64,000 nucleotides of DNA from contig JBILBA010000003.1 of the NCBI GenBank assembly GCA_044353905.1, positions 1-64,000 of the forward strand. The letters are read 5' to 3'. This DNA comes from MWH-TA3 sp044353905 (lineage in GTDB: Bacteria > Actinomycetota > Actinomycetes > Actinomycetales > Microbacteriaceae). Within the stretch, counting starts at the first letter, position 1, and every line of letters starts with the position of its first letter. Below the pieces are notes generated by a model, which was given only the letters and a program-made list of their open reading frames with translations, was not told the origin of the DNA and ran no database searches. The position numbers and the translations under genes are program-made. Below, piece after piece: positions 1 through 8,500 of the stretch.

Positions 1-777
1 AAGAACGTGTTTTATAGCCGAATCGACCCGGTCACCGAGGCTCTCGTCCGAGAGGCGAATGTCGAAGAGGGTTGCGAGGCGATTGGATTCGGCCTCGTCA
101 CCCCTGACACCGGCGAATTGGGAACAATTGACGGCTTGCTTGTCGACCGAGCGTTTGTGGCAGATCGACGAAACAACGCCCAAGAGCTGACGACGGTCGA
201 CCATTTGGCCGAGCTCGGTTTCGCAACCCCGCACATGATTCTTAACGTCCTCGCCGCGTCGGGAATGGCACTTTCTGTGGGTGCCGCTGCAGTCGATGTC
301 GCAACCGGGCTGGATACGTTCGAGCTCGACCACCATCGATGCGAGACCGTGACCGAATACGGCGGAGTGACGTGGGTTGACGATTCGAAGGCGACCAACG
401 CCCACGCCGCGAATGCGTCGCTTCGCGCCTTTCCTTCCCTCGTCTGGATTGTCGGCGGCATGTTCAAGGGCACCCAAATCGATGAGCTGGTCCAGGCACA
501 CCTTTCCCGATTGCGCGCCGTCATCGCAATCGGAGTCGATCGCGATGAGCCCCGTCGCGTCATGGCGGCATGGGCGCCTGATGTTCCCTTTATCGAGATT
601 GATTCGGACAACGTGATGGATGCTGCGGTGGAAGCAGCGGCACAACACGCCTCTCCCGGAGACACGGTGTTGCTAGCGCCCGCTGCCGCCTCGATGGACC
701 AATTCACGGATTACGCCGACCGAGGGCGGCAATTCCAGCTTGCTGTTCGAGCCCACGCGGGATTGACCGATGAGTAG
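1..777 (+). CDS. murD: UDP-N-acetylmuramoylalanine--D-glutamate ligase, C-terminal part (5' end outside window)
   Basis: Adds D-glutamate to UDP-MurNAc-L-Ala in the cytoplasmic stage of peptidoglycan synthesis. The frame is open from base 1, so the start and the ATP-binding P-loop lie upstream of the window. About 258 residues are visible: the end of the central domain and the C-terminal Mur-ligase domain, with the family-typical DDSKATNAHA and GGMFKGTQ segments and the LLAPAAASMDQF stretch near the end (LLSPACASFDQF-like in other MurD). It overlaps ftsW by 8 bases, so the two are probably translationally coupled in the dcw operon. Identity is firm because murD precedes ftsW-murG-murC in this cluster. 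Confidence 0.95.
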   Translation, partial: KNVFYSRIDPVTEALVREANVEEGCEAIGFGLVTPDTGELGTIDGLLVDRAFVADRRNNAQELTTVDHLAELGFATPHMILNVLAASGMALSVGAAAVDVATGLDTFELDHHRCETVTEYGGVTWVDDSKATNAHAANASLRAFPSLVWIVGGMFKGTQIDELVQAHLSRLRAVIAIGVDRDEPRRVMAAWAPDVPFIEIDSDNVMDAAVEAAAQHASPGDTVLLAPAAASMDQFTDYADRGRQFQLAVRAHAGLTDE

Positions 778-1921
778 AGTTCGACCCGCTCCTCTGCGAC
801 TGCGAAACCCGTTTGCCACGGACTCGCCGATTGTCACGATGCTGATTTCTGTCACGACGCTCCTGGCGTTGTTCGGGATGTTCATGGTTCTCTCGGCATC
901 GTCCGTGACCAGCGGTCTCAACAACGAGGGAGACTTCTTCGCTGAGGGGTTGACGCAAGCAGGGTGGGCCGTTGCAGGGGGAGCAATGTGTCTGATCGTG
1001 GCGCGTTTCCCGCTGTCGTTCTGGAGTCGCTTCCGAAACTATTTCGTCGGTGGCGGTATTCTGCTTCAACTCGCGGTGCTCACCGTCGGAACGGAATACG
1101 GAGGCAACCGCAACTGGCTCGATCTCGGTTTTGTCTCGTTCCAGCCCTCCGAGTTCCTCAAACTCGCGGTGATTGTCTGGTTCGCCTCGTGGATTCACGA
1201 CAACGAATTCATGCTGGACGAACCACTGCAACGCTGGGTTCAACCGTTGTTCTGGGTCGGACTCCCGATTGGACTTGTCGGGCTCGGAGGAGACCTCGGA
1301 ACGACAACCATCATGGGGCTCATCGTTCTCGGAATGCTCGCGTTTGCGGGTTTGCCTGCTCGGACGATCTGGGCACTTGCCGGGATCGCGGTGTTGGCGG
1401 TATTCGCGTTGCTCAACGTCGGCGGATCAAACCGAGTCGCCCGATTCGTCGCGTGGTTTCAGGGGTGCACACCTGAACAGTATGAAACCGTCTGTTGGCA
1501 GACAATGCACGGGCTGTGGGCCTTATCGTCCGGAGGTCTATTCGGTTTGGGCCCGGGTAGCTCACGGGCAAAATGGTCGTGGCTCCCGCACGCGGATTCC
1601 GACTACATTTTTGCGATTGTGGGCGAAGAACTGGGAATGTTCGGTGCGATGGCCTTGATCGCGCTCTTCCTCGCCCTTGCCGTGACGCTCATCCGACTCG
1701 TCCGGGAATTTCCTCAACCACTCACTCGAGTATTGATCGGGGGCGTTTTCGTCTGGATCATCGGGCAAGCCTTCGTCAACATCGCCGTGGTGCTGAACGT
1801 GCTTCCGGTCCTCGGAGTGCCGCTGCCGTTCATCTCGGCCGGCGGATCATCACTCGTCGCCAATTTCCTTGCCATCGGCGTGGTCATAAGTTGTGTTCGG
1901 CACGAGGAGCGCTACGGATGA
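770..1921 (+). CDS. ftsW: SEDS-family septal peptidoglycan polymerase FtsW
   Basis: A multi-spanning SEDS glycosyltransferase that polymerises lipid II at the division septum with its class B PBP partner. The 383-residue protein shows SEDS hallmarks: YGGNRNWLDLG then FQPSEFL at residues 110-130, HADSDYIFAIVGEELG in the second half, and LPFISAGGSSLVAN near the C terminus. Hydrophobic segments run through the whole chain. FtsW rather than RodA is inferred from its place between murD and murG. The stop overlaps the murG start as ATGA. Confidence 0.95.
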   Translation: MSRVRPAPLRLRNPFATDSPIVTMLISVTTLLALFGMFMVLSASSVTSGLNNEGDFFAEGLTQAGWAVAGGAMCLIVARFPLSFWSRFRNYFVGGGILLQLAVLTVGTEYGGNRNWLDLGFVSFQPSEFLKLAVIVWFASWIHDNEFMLDEPLQRWVQPLFWVGLPIGLVGLGGDLGTTTIMGLIVLGMLAFAGLPARTIWALAGIAVLAVFALLNVGGSNRVARFVAWFQGCTPEQYETVCWQTMHGLWALSSGGLFGLGPGSSRAKWSWLPHADSDYIFAIVGEELGMFGAMALIALFLALAVTLIRLVREFPQPLTRVLIGGVFVWIIGQAFVNIAVVLNVLPVLGVPLPFISAGGSSLVANFLAIGVVISCVRHEERYG

Positions 1922-3000
1922 CCGTTTTCCTGCTCGCCGGTGGTGGTACCGCGGGTCACGTCAATCCGTTGCTGGCGACGGCCGACGCAATTCGCGCACG
2001 AGAGCCCGACGCAACCGTTCTGGTTTTGGGCACCGCCGAGGGGCTCGAGGCGCGGTTGGTTCCCGAACGGGGCTACGAGTTGCTCACCATAGACCGCGTT
2101 CCCTTTCCGCGCCGCGTCAACCTTTCTGCTCTCGCTTTCCCCTTTCGATTCCTGCGCGCGGTCCGTCGCGTGACAACGTTCATTACAACTCGAGAGATTG
2201 ACATTGTGGTTGGTTTCGGCGGTTACGCCGCGGCTCCCGCATATCTTGCGGCACGCCGGGCTGGGCGCGACATGGTGGTCCACGAGGCGAACGCGCTCCC
2301 GGGGATCGCGAACAAGTTAGGTGCTCGTCTTACGCGCCACGTCGCGGTGACTTTTCCCGACACCGCACTCCCGCACGCGCAGCGAACGGGTATGCCGCTC
2401 CGAGCCGAAATCGCGACCCTCGATCGCGCCGCCACTCGCGCCGAGGCGCTCCGTCACTTTGGACTTGACGCCAAGCGTCCCGTGTTACTGGTGACGGGCG
2501 GGTCAACAGGCGCAAAACGTATCAACGCGACGGTGACCGAGTCCGCCCGAGACATCATCGCAGCGGGTTGGCAGATTATTCACACGGTGGGCGAAACTCG
2601 AGACTTCACGGATCCGAAAATCGTGGGCTATCACGCCTTGCCGTATTGCGATCGCATGGACCTCGCGTTGGCCGCGGCGGACTTCGTGGTTGCGCGTTCC
2701 GGTGCTGCGACCGTGTGTGAATTGGCCGGTTTGGGAATCCCCGCGGTGTTCGTTCCCTATCCCGTCGGTAACGGGGAGCAGGAATTGAACGCACGAGACC
2801 TCGTGGCGGTGGGAGGGGCGATTCTCTGCCCCGACGCCGAGTTCACGGGGGAGTGGGTCCGAACGACGCTGATTCCCCTCTTGTCGGACGGCGAACAACG
2901 CACGACCATGGCACGCCGAGCATCCGCCTCGGGAATTCGTGATGGCGCCGAGCGCCTCACCGACATGGTGCTCGAGGCGGTAGAAGATTACTGGCCGTAG
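1918..3000 (+). CDS. murG: UDP-GlcNAc--undecaprenyl-pyrophosphoryl-MurNAc-pentapeptide GlcNAc transferase
   Basis: Converts lipid I to lipid II on the inner face of the membrane (GT28 fold). The open frame extends far upstream inside ftsW, but the ATG overlapping the ftsW stop gives the expected N terminus, with the glycine-rich GGGTAGHVNP motif at residues 7-16. Other markers are HEANALPGIANK, VTGGSTGAKRIN opening the C-terminal UDP-GlcNAc domain, and RSGAATVCEL. The 360-residue length is normal. It lies between ftsW and murC, 9 bases before murC. Confidence 0.96.
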   Translation: MTVFLLAGGGTAGHVNPLLATADAIRAREPDATVLVLGTAEGLEARLVPERGYELLTIDRVPFPRRVNLSALAFPFRFLRAVRRVTTFITTREIDIVVGFGGYAAAPAYLAARRAGRDMVVHEANALPGIANKLGARLTRHVAVTFPDTALPHAQRTGMPLRAEIATLDRAATRAEALRHFGLDAKRPVLLVTGGSTGAKRINATVTESARDIIAAGWQIIHTVGETRDFTDPKIVGYHALPYCDRMDLALAAADFVVARSGAATVCELAGLGIPAVFVPYPVGNGEQELNARDLVAVGGAILCPDAEFTGEWVRTTLIPLLSDGEQRTTMARRASASGIRDGAERLTDMVLEAVEDYWP

Positions 3001-3009
3001 GGTTGAGTC

Positions 3010-4401
3010 GTGATTGCGCCCGACCTGACCGTTGATCTGCCTGCCGAGCTCGGTCGCGTCCACTTCATCGGAATTGGTGGAAGCGGAATGAGCGGGATTG
3101 CGCGCATGTTTCTCGCTCAAGGAATGGTCGTCACGGGCTCCGATCGCGCGGATTCACAAACGGTAGCGGACCTCCGATCCGACGGAATTGATGTTCAGAT
3201 TGGACATGAGCCGGCCTCGGTGCGAGACGCCGACACGGTCGTTGTCACGGGTGCATTGTGGGCGGACAACGCTGAGTATCGCTGGGCGATCGACCATGGC
3301 ATCCGTGTACTTCACCGCGCGCTCGCGCTGGCGTGGCTCGTTCGCGACCACCGCGTTGTATCCGTTGCAGGGGCTCACGGCAAAACCACCTCCACGGCAA
3401 TGCTGGTGACGGGGCTTCTCGGCGTCGGCCGCTCGCCGTCGTTCGTGAACGGTGGCGTGGTGTCGTCGCTCGGCGCTTCTTCTGCTCGAGGAACCGATCC
3501 CGAGTTCGTAATCGAAGCTGATGAATCGGACGGTTCTTTCCTGGTGTATCCAACGTCGGTCGGTCTCATCACCAATATCGATTCCGATCACCTCGATCAT
3601 TACGGTTCGGTGGAGGCGTTCGACGACGCTTTTGTGACTTTTGCGAACGGTTGTCGCGAGGTCGTTGTGGTCTCGGGGGACGACCCAACCCTCCAACGGT
3701 TGATGCCCCGAATTCAGACGCCGACGGTGACCTTCGGCGAATCGGACGGCGTCGATTATCGCGTGAGCGACATTGTGTCGTCAGCTGAAGGTGTGACCGC
3801 GAAAATCACACACGGCACCGACGTCGTGGCACTTCGTCTGGGAGTTGCTGGTGCTCACAACGCCCTGAATGCGACGGGTGCAATCGCGGTGTTGTGTGCG
3901 CTCGGAGTCGACCTCGCCGCGGCTGCCACCGCGCTGAGCGATTTTTCAGGCACCGGTCGCCGCTTTGAACTTATGAACACAGTTCGTGGTGTCCAGGTGT
4001 ACGACGATTATGCCCACCACCCGCGAGAGGTTCGAGCGGCGCTGGCGACGGCCCGGAGCGTGGTGGGACAGGGACGCGTAATCGCGATTCACCAACCTCA
4101 TTTGTATTCGCGCACTCGCGACATGGCCTCGGATTTCGCGGTCGAATACGAGAAGGGCGCCGACTTCACCATCGTTCTCGATGTGTATGGGGCGCGGGAG
4201 GATCCGATCGCAGGAGTGACGGGAGCACTCGTATCCGATGCTTTTGTCGATCACACGCGGGTGTCGTACTGTCCTGATTGGTCGGTTGCGGCCAAAACCG
4301 CGGCGGAACATGCTCGTTCGGGGGACATCATCATGACATTGTCCTGCGGTGACGTGTATCGGATTATTCCGGCAGTTGTTGCGGAGCTCGACATCTCGTG
4401 A
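3010..4401 (+). CDS. murC: UDP-N-acetylmuramate--L-alanine ligase
   Basis: First amino-acid-adding Mur ligase; joins L-Ala to UDP-MurNAc with ATP. The N-terminal Rossmann loop IGIGGSGMSGIA lies at residues 20-31, the ATP P-loop GAHGKTT at 121-127, and DDYAHHPREV marks the C-terminal domain. 463 residues is a normal length. It starts with GTG and ends with GTGA shared with the ftsQ start, indicating coupling. No ddl gene lies beside it, unlike some dcw clusters. Confidence 0.96.
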   Translation: MIAPDLTVDLPAELGRVHFIGIGGSGMSGIARMFLAQGMVVTGSDRADSQTVADLRSDGIDVQIGHEPASVRDADTVVVTGALWADNAEYRWAIDHGIRVLHRALALAWLVRDHRVVSVAGAHGKTTSTAMLVTGLLGVGRSPSFVNGGVVSSLGASSARGTDPEFVIEADESDGSFLVYPTSVGLITNIDSDHLDHYGSVEAFDDAFVTFANGCREVVVVSGDDPTLQRLMPRIQTPTVTFGESDGVDYRVSDIVSSAEGVTAKITHGTDVVALRLGVAGAHNALNATGAIAVLCALGVDLAAAATALSDFSGTGRRFELMNTVRGVQVYDDYAHHPREVRAALATARSVVGQGRVIAIHQPHLYSRTRDMASDFAVEYEKGADFTIVLDVYGAREDPIAGVTGALVSDAFVDHTRVSYCPDWSVAAKTAAEHARSGDIIMTLSCGDVYRIIPAVVAELDIS

Positions 4402-5222
4402 AGCGCCCTGAACTCCCTGGGGCGCGAGGTTCGAGCCGTCCGGTTCGCCGCACAGTAGGCCTGCCATCGATTGGCGTACCAGGCGATCGCCTCCCTCGGC
4501 GTGATTCGGACGAACGCCGTTTCACGGCTGGGCGTCGACGCCGTCGCCGAGCCTGGCTGATGGGCGGGGGAGCGCTCGTAGCGGTCGCTCTTGTGGTCAC
4601 GGGAATTGTAATGTCGCCGCTGCTCACCTTGACTGAAATCGTTGTGAAGGGTCGCACCGATGTTCCTGAGCGAGTAATTGCCGGCGCAGCCTCCGATCAG
4701 GTTGGCCAGCCGCTCGTCGCGCTCAATTTCGATGCGATTCGCGAGCGGCTGAGTTCTGTCACGCGCATTCAGTCATTCACAACGGAAATTCAGCCTCCCA
4801 ATACCCTCGTCATTCGAGTCGTCGAGCGGCGGGCAATCGGTTTCATGTCGCTGAAGTCGAAGTGGGTGGTTGTCGACGCTGCGGGCGTTGTGATCGACAC
4901 GGTTTCGGAGAAGCCTTCGGGTATTCCCGAGATGTTTGTCGGCTCAACCACGGACAGAGCATTCAGCGCCATGGCCGAGACGCTGGTTGCGCTGCCCCGC
5001 AACATTCGATCGAAAGTCGCATCGATGTCAGCACAGACACGGGACAGCGTTCGGTTCACGCTCCGTGGGACCGGTCACGAAATCGTCTGGGGTTCGCCCG
5101 ATAACTCCGCCGTCAAGGTGTTGGTGATGGAGCGTGCGCTTCGAGTTGCCAATCGGTCGAATGACGTTTTCGAGATTGACGTCTCCGCGCCAGACAACAT
5201 CGTTTTGCAGCCGTTGGGCTGA
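4398..5222 (+). CDS. ftsQ: Cell division protein FtsQ (POTRA domain)
   Basis: A bitopic division protein that bridges early divisome components and the septal synthase complex. The 274-residue chain has a basic, proline-rich cytoplasmic tail of about 50 residues, one membrane segment at about 54-76 (GGGALVAVALVVTGIVMS), then a POTRA domain starting at LTEIVVKGRTDVPE and an FtsQ-type beta domain. The GTG start overlaps the murC stop by 4 bases. Position just before ftsZ is the usual actinobacterial order. A 117-base gap follows, probably holding the ftsZ leader. Confidence 0.9.
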   Translation: MKRPELPGARGSSRPVRRTVGLPSIGVPGDRLPRRDSDERRFTAGRRRRRRAWLMGGGALVAVALVVTGIVMSPLLTLTEIVVKGRTDVPERVIAGAASDQVGQPLVALNFDAIRERLSSVTRIQSFTTEIQPPNTLVIRVVERRAIGFMSLKSKWVVVDAAGVVIDTVSEKPSGIPEMFVGSTTDRAFSAMAETLVALPRNIRSKVASMSAQTRDSVRFTLRGTGHEIVWGSPDNSAVKVLVMERALRVANRSNDVFEIDVSAPDNIVLQPLG

Positions 5223-5329
5223 ATTCCGACACGCCGACACTGCTTACGGTTTCTGCGCCCGGGGGTGACTACCGTGTGGATGCCTGAGAGGGCAGAAAAA
5301 GTCTCGACTTCAAGTTGAGCCTGAACGTT

Positions 5330-5334
5330 GGAGG
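5330..5334 (+). promoter_or_regulatory. Ribosome binding site that decides the ftsZ start
   Basis: GGAGG sits 5 bases before the ATG at 5340. An in-frame TTG at 5328 would extend FtsZ by four residues, but it overlaps this site, so the ATG is the better start. Confidence 0.8.
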
Positions 5335-5339
5335 AATCC

Positions 5340-6455
5340 ATGGCATCCGCAAACAATAACTATCTCGCCGTCATCAAGGTTGTCGGCGTAGGTGGCGGTG
5401 GTGTCAATGCTGTCAATCGAATGATTGACGCCAACATCAAGGGCGTGGAATACATCGCGGTGAACACCGACGCGCAGGCTCTGCTTCTCAGCGATGCCGA
5501 TGTCAAACTCGACGTTGGGCGACAGCTGACCCGAGGTCTTGGTGCTGGTGCCGACCCCGAAATCGGTCGTCGCGCCGCGGAAGATCACGCGACGGAAATC
5601 GAAGAAAGTCTTGCCGGCGCGGACCTCGTGTTCGTGACCGCGGGCGAAGGTGGCGGAACCGGAACCGGTGGCGCACCCGTTGTTGCACGCATCGCCAAGT
5701 CAATCGGAGCGCTCACGATCGGCGTCGTCACGACACCGTTCGGATTCGAGGCGCGTCGCCGCCGCGAACAGGCGGAAGCCGGCGTTGCGCGTCTTCGTGA
5801 AGAAGTCGACACGCTGATTGTCGTCCCCAACGATCGCTTGCTTCAACTTGCTGACCCGACGATTTCGGTTACCGAAGCGTTTGCGATCGCCGATGAGGTA
5901 CTTCTCGCCGGGGTCCAGGGCATCACGAACCTCATCACAAACCCCGGGCTCATCAACCTCGACTTCGCCGACGTGCGAAGCGTCATGCACGGCGCGGGCA
6001 CATCGCTCATGGGCATCGGAAGTGCACGCGGCGCCGAGCGGGCCATCAAGGCCACCGAAATGGCCATCGCGTCGCCAATGCTTGATCAGACGATCAATGG
6101 CGCTCACGGAGTGCTGTTGTCGTTCCAGGCAGGTTCGAACCTGTCGATCATGGAGGTCAACGAGGCGGCGTCGCTGATCTCGGACGTCATCCACCCCGAA
6201 GCCAACTTCATTTGGGGTATGGGAATCGACGACACTCTTGGAGATGAGGTGCGGGTCACGGTTATCGCCGCCGGATTTGACGAGCGTGACACCATCCGCC
6301 CCGACCGAATTGGCACCGTTGCGTCGTTCCAAACTCTCGACGAGGAATTGCAACACAGCGAATTCGGCCGTTCGGAAACAACGACGGACATTCCGGTTTT
6401 GACCGACCAGTTTGCCGACTCGGACGCATACGACCTGCCCGAGTTCCTTCAATAG
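5340..6455 (+). CDS. ftsZ: Cell division GTPase FtsZ
   Basis: Tubulin-like GTPase that forms the Z ring. The 371-residue protein has the N-terminal GVGGGGVNAVNRM nucleotide loop (residues 16-28), the tubulin signature GGGTGTGG at about 104-111, and NLDFADVRSVM in the T7 region. The C-terminal tail ends DLPEFLQ, the conserved peptide that binds SepF and other partners; sepF lies two genes downstream. The C-terminal linker between GTPase domain and tail is short, about 40 residues. Confidence 0.98.
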   Translation: MASANNNYLAVIKVVGVGGGGVNAVNRMIDANIKGVEYIAVNTDAQALLLSDADVKLDVGRQLTRGLGAGADPEIGRRAAEDHATEIEESLAGADLVFVTAGEGGGTGTGGAPVVARIAKSIGALTIGVVTTPFGFEARRRREQAEAGVARLREEVDTLIVVPNDRLLQLADPTISVTEAFAIADEVLLAGVQGITNLITNPGLINLDFADVRSVMHGAGTSLMGIGSARGAERAIKATEMAIASPMLDQTINGAHGVLLSFQAGSNLSIMEVNEAASLISDVIHPEANFIWGMGIDDTLGDEVRVTVIAAGFDERDTIRPDRIGTVASFQTLDEELQHSEFGRSETTTDIPVLTDQFADSDAYDLPEFLQ

Positions 6456-6459
6456 TCCG

Positions 6460-7134
6460 TTGCCGACCGTAACCGCACGATGGCAGTCGGTGAGGGCCGA
6501 TGTCGATGCGGAGTGTGCCCGGTGGGGACGAAGCCCCGACGACATCACTCTTGTCGTGGTCACCAAGTTTCACCCCCCATCGGTGATCGAGGAACTCCTC
6601 GAAGCCGGCGCTCGACACTTTGGTGAAAGTCGGCATCAGGACGCAGCACCAAAAGTCGACGCTCTCGCGGGACGAGATCTGACCTGGCATTTCGTTGGCC
6701 AGATTCAGTCCAACAAAGCTCGGGCGATAGCGCGTTACGCCTCGGTCATCCATTCGCTCGATCGGGACTCCGTCGTCGACGCCCTCGCCACGTCTGAACA
6801 TCGGGTCGCGGGTTTCATCGAACTGAATCTGACGGACGACCCTGGGCGCGGGGGAGTGCAGACAGCCGACGAGATGCTGAGACTCGCCGAGAGAATCCTC
6901 GGCGCCGGCACAATCGACCTGCGCGGCGTGATGGCGGTGGCTCCTCAGGATGCCGACCCGGGCGAGGCATTCGCACACGTTGCAACGATGTCCGAGATCC
7001 TTCGGCAGGCCTACCCGAACGCGACCGACATCTCGACGGGGATGAGTGCTGATTGGCAGCAGGCCATTGAGCACGGCGCGACACACCTTCGGATTGGCAC
7101 GTCAATCACGGGAAAACGCCCAACACCGCGTTAA
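6460..7134 (+). CDS. yggS: YggS-family pyridoxal phosphate homeostasis protein
   Basis: Single-domain PLP-binding TIM barrel (alanine racemase N-terminal fold) that buffers PLP levels; no enzymatic activity is known for the family. The PLP lysine is in VVVTKFHPP near residue 35. WHFVGQIQSNKAR and STGMSADWQQAIEHGATHL are the expected conserved blocks. The frame stays open into ftsZ, but the TTG at 6460, four bases after the ftsZ stop, gives the normal 224-residue length. No good Shine-Dalgarno is visible, so reinitiation after ftsZ is plausible. The pgeF gene often found between ftsZ and yggS is absent. Confidence 0.88.
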   Translation: MPTVTARWQSVRADVDAECARWGRSPDDITLVVVTKFHPPSVIEELLEAGARHFGESRHQDAAPKVDALAGRDLTWHFVGQIQSNKARAIARYASVIHSLDRDSVVDALATSEHRVAGFIELNLTDDPGRGGVQTADEMLRLAERILGAGTIDLRGVMAVAPQDADPGEAFAHVATMSEILRQAYPNATDISTGMSADWQQAIEHGATHLRIGTSITGKRPTPR

Positions 7135-7166
7135 TCTGATGAAAACCTCAAGGAGAGGACATCGTC

Positions 7167-7613
7167 ATGAGGAAAACACTTGAATACTTGGGTTTCGTTG
7201 CATCGTCATCCCACACGCCACGTGAGCGCGCGAGCGTTCGTCCCGAAGTTCCGCGTGCGTCAGGGCCTCGTCCCGTCGTCGCCCCGGTGCGTTCGATGAA
7301 CCGTTCACGCCACGAGCCGTCCTATTCGGTCATTCACACCATGCGACCTCGCCGTTACGCGTCGGACGCGTCGGGAATCGCCGAGACGTTTGCCGACGGC
7401 TCGCCGATCATCGTTGACTTGTCGATGATGCAAGAGGCCGACGTGCGCCGCCTCATCGACTTCATGTCGGGACTTGTCAAGGGACTCGACGGAACTATCC
7501 GACGCGTCGCCGTCAAGGTGTTCATGTTGACCCCTGCGGGCATCGAACAGTTTGATGACGAACTCGACCAGAACAGCCTCCAGACGAGCGACGACGAAGA
7601 ACTCCTGGCATAG
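7167..7613 (+). CDS. sepF: Cell division protein SepF
   Basis: Membrane anchor for FtsZ in Gram-positive bacteria that lack FtsA. The 148-residue protein begins with a short amphipathic stretch (MRKTLEYLGF), then a charged linker of about 55 residues, then the SepF core from about 55 to 130 (YSVIHTMRPRRYASDASGIA, IIVDLSMMQEADVRRLIDF). A strong site, AAGGAGAGGA, precedes the ATG. It stands between yggS and yggT as in other Actinobacteria. No ftsA was seen in the window. Confidence 0.93.
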   Translation: MRKTLEYLGFVASSSHTPRERASVRPEVPRASGPRPVVAPVRSMNRSRHEPSYSVIHTMRPRRYASDASGIAETFADGSPIIVDLSMMQEADVRRLIDFMSGLVKGLDGTIRRVAVKVFMLTPAGIEQFDDELDQNSLQTSDDEELLA

Positions 7614-7616
7614 TCC

Positions 7617-7895
7617 ATGCCAGGGTTGGGAAACATTCTCTGGGTAATTCTGTGGGTCTTCTCTGCATTGCTGTGGGCGCGATTCATTCTGGAATGGATT
7701 CAGCAAATCGCTCCTCAGTGGCGCCCGCGCGGTTTGCTGTTGATCATCGCGGAAGCGACGTACACCGTCACAGATCCGCCGCTCCGTTTTCTTCGCCGAT
7801 TCATCAAACCGTTGCGCATCGGCGCGGTTGCGATTGACTTGTCGTGGACTTTGTTGCTTTTCGGCACGTATATTGCAATGTCTCTGGTTGTTTAG
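7617..7895 (+). CDS. YggT family integral membrane protein
   Basis: Small two-helix membrane protein of the YggT family (92 residues). Hydrophobic segments lie at about 4-24 and 70-91. Between them is the family-like region YTVTDPPLRFLRRFIKPLR. The biochemical role is unknown; conserved linkage with sepF and divIVA suggests an envelope or division function, which is inference. It starts 3 bases after the sepF stop, so it is clearly in the same operon. Confidence 0.88.
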   Translation: MPGLGNILWVILWVFSALLWARFILEWIQQIAPQWRPRGLLLIIAEATYTVTDPPLRFLRRFIKPLRIGAVAIDLSWTLLLFGTYIAMSLVV

Positions 7896-7915
7896 GGTTC
7901 GCGGTAAAGTGTTGT

Positions 7916-7933
7916 CAACCGATAAAGCGGTTG
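7916..7933. repeat. Small inverted repeat before divIVA
   Basis: CAACCG and CGGTTG arms flank a 6-base spacer in the 60-base gap before divIVA. There is no T-run, so it does not look like a terminator; it could be a weak leader hairpin or an operator. Confidence 0.4.
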
Positions 7934-7955
7934 TCCCAAGGAATGAGGTCGGCCA

Positions 7956-8495
7956 ATGTTGAGCGCTGAAGACATTGTTAACAAACAATTCAAGACGAAA
8001 CGCGACGGTTACGACCCCGATGATGTCGATGACTTTCTCGACGAGGTCGTCAAGGAACTCCGCCGCATCCAGATCGAGAATGATGGGCTCAACCAAAAGG
8101 TGCTCGCCACCGAGTCTCGTGTTGCAGAGCTTCAGCGCAGCGGAGGGCCAATCGCCGCCGCCACTCCGATTGCAGGAGGCGCTGAGACCGGCACATCGAG
8201 CCAATTGCTTCAGCTCGCTCGCAAACTGCACGACCAGCACATCCAAGAGGGATACACCGAGCGCGACCGGATCATCGAAGAGGGCAAGAACCACGTGACG
8301 CGCATGCTCGCAGAAGCGGAACTTCGCCAGCGCAACGAAATCAATGTTCTCGACCAGCAGCGAATCGCGGTCGAGCGCGAGATCGAACGCCTCAAGCAGT
8401 TTGAAAAGGAATATCGTCAGCACCTCAAGCAGCACCTCGAAAAGCAGCTTGCGGATCTGGCCAACAGCGGTCAGGAATCCGCCAACTCCTTCTAG
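7956..8495 (+). CDS. divIVA: Polar growth/division scaffold DivIVA (Wag31)
   Basis: Coiled-coil scaffold that marks negatively curved membrane and directs polar growth in Actinobacteria. The conserved N-terminal membrane-binding domain covers residues 1-60 (SAEDIVNKQFKTKRDGYDP and DDFLDEVVKELRRIQ). A linker of about 25 residues follows, and a long charged coiled coil from about 85 to 172. At 179 residues it is shorter than mycobacterial Wag31 (about 260). AAGGAATGAGG lies upstream of the ATG. Confidence 0.93.
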   Translation: MLSAEDIVNKQFKTKRDGYDPDDVDDFLDEVVKELRRIQIENDGLNQKVLATESRVAELQRSGGPIAAATPIAGGAETGTSSQLLQLARKLHDQHIQEGYTERDRIIEEGKNHVTRMLAEAELRQRNEINVLDQQRIAVEREIERLKQFEKEYRQHLKQHLEKQLADLANSGQESANSF

Positions 8496-8500
8496 TCGCG

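Noticed and set aside
7916..7933. Terminator before divIVA
   Set aside because: The 6-base stem has a large spacer and no T-run; it is kept only as an inverted repeat.
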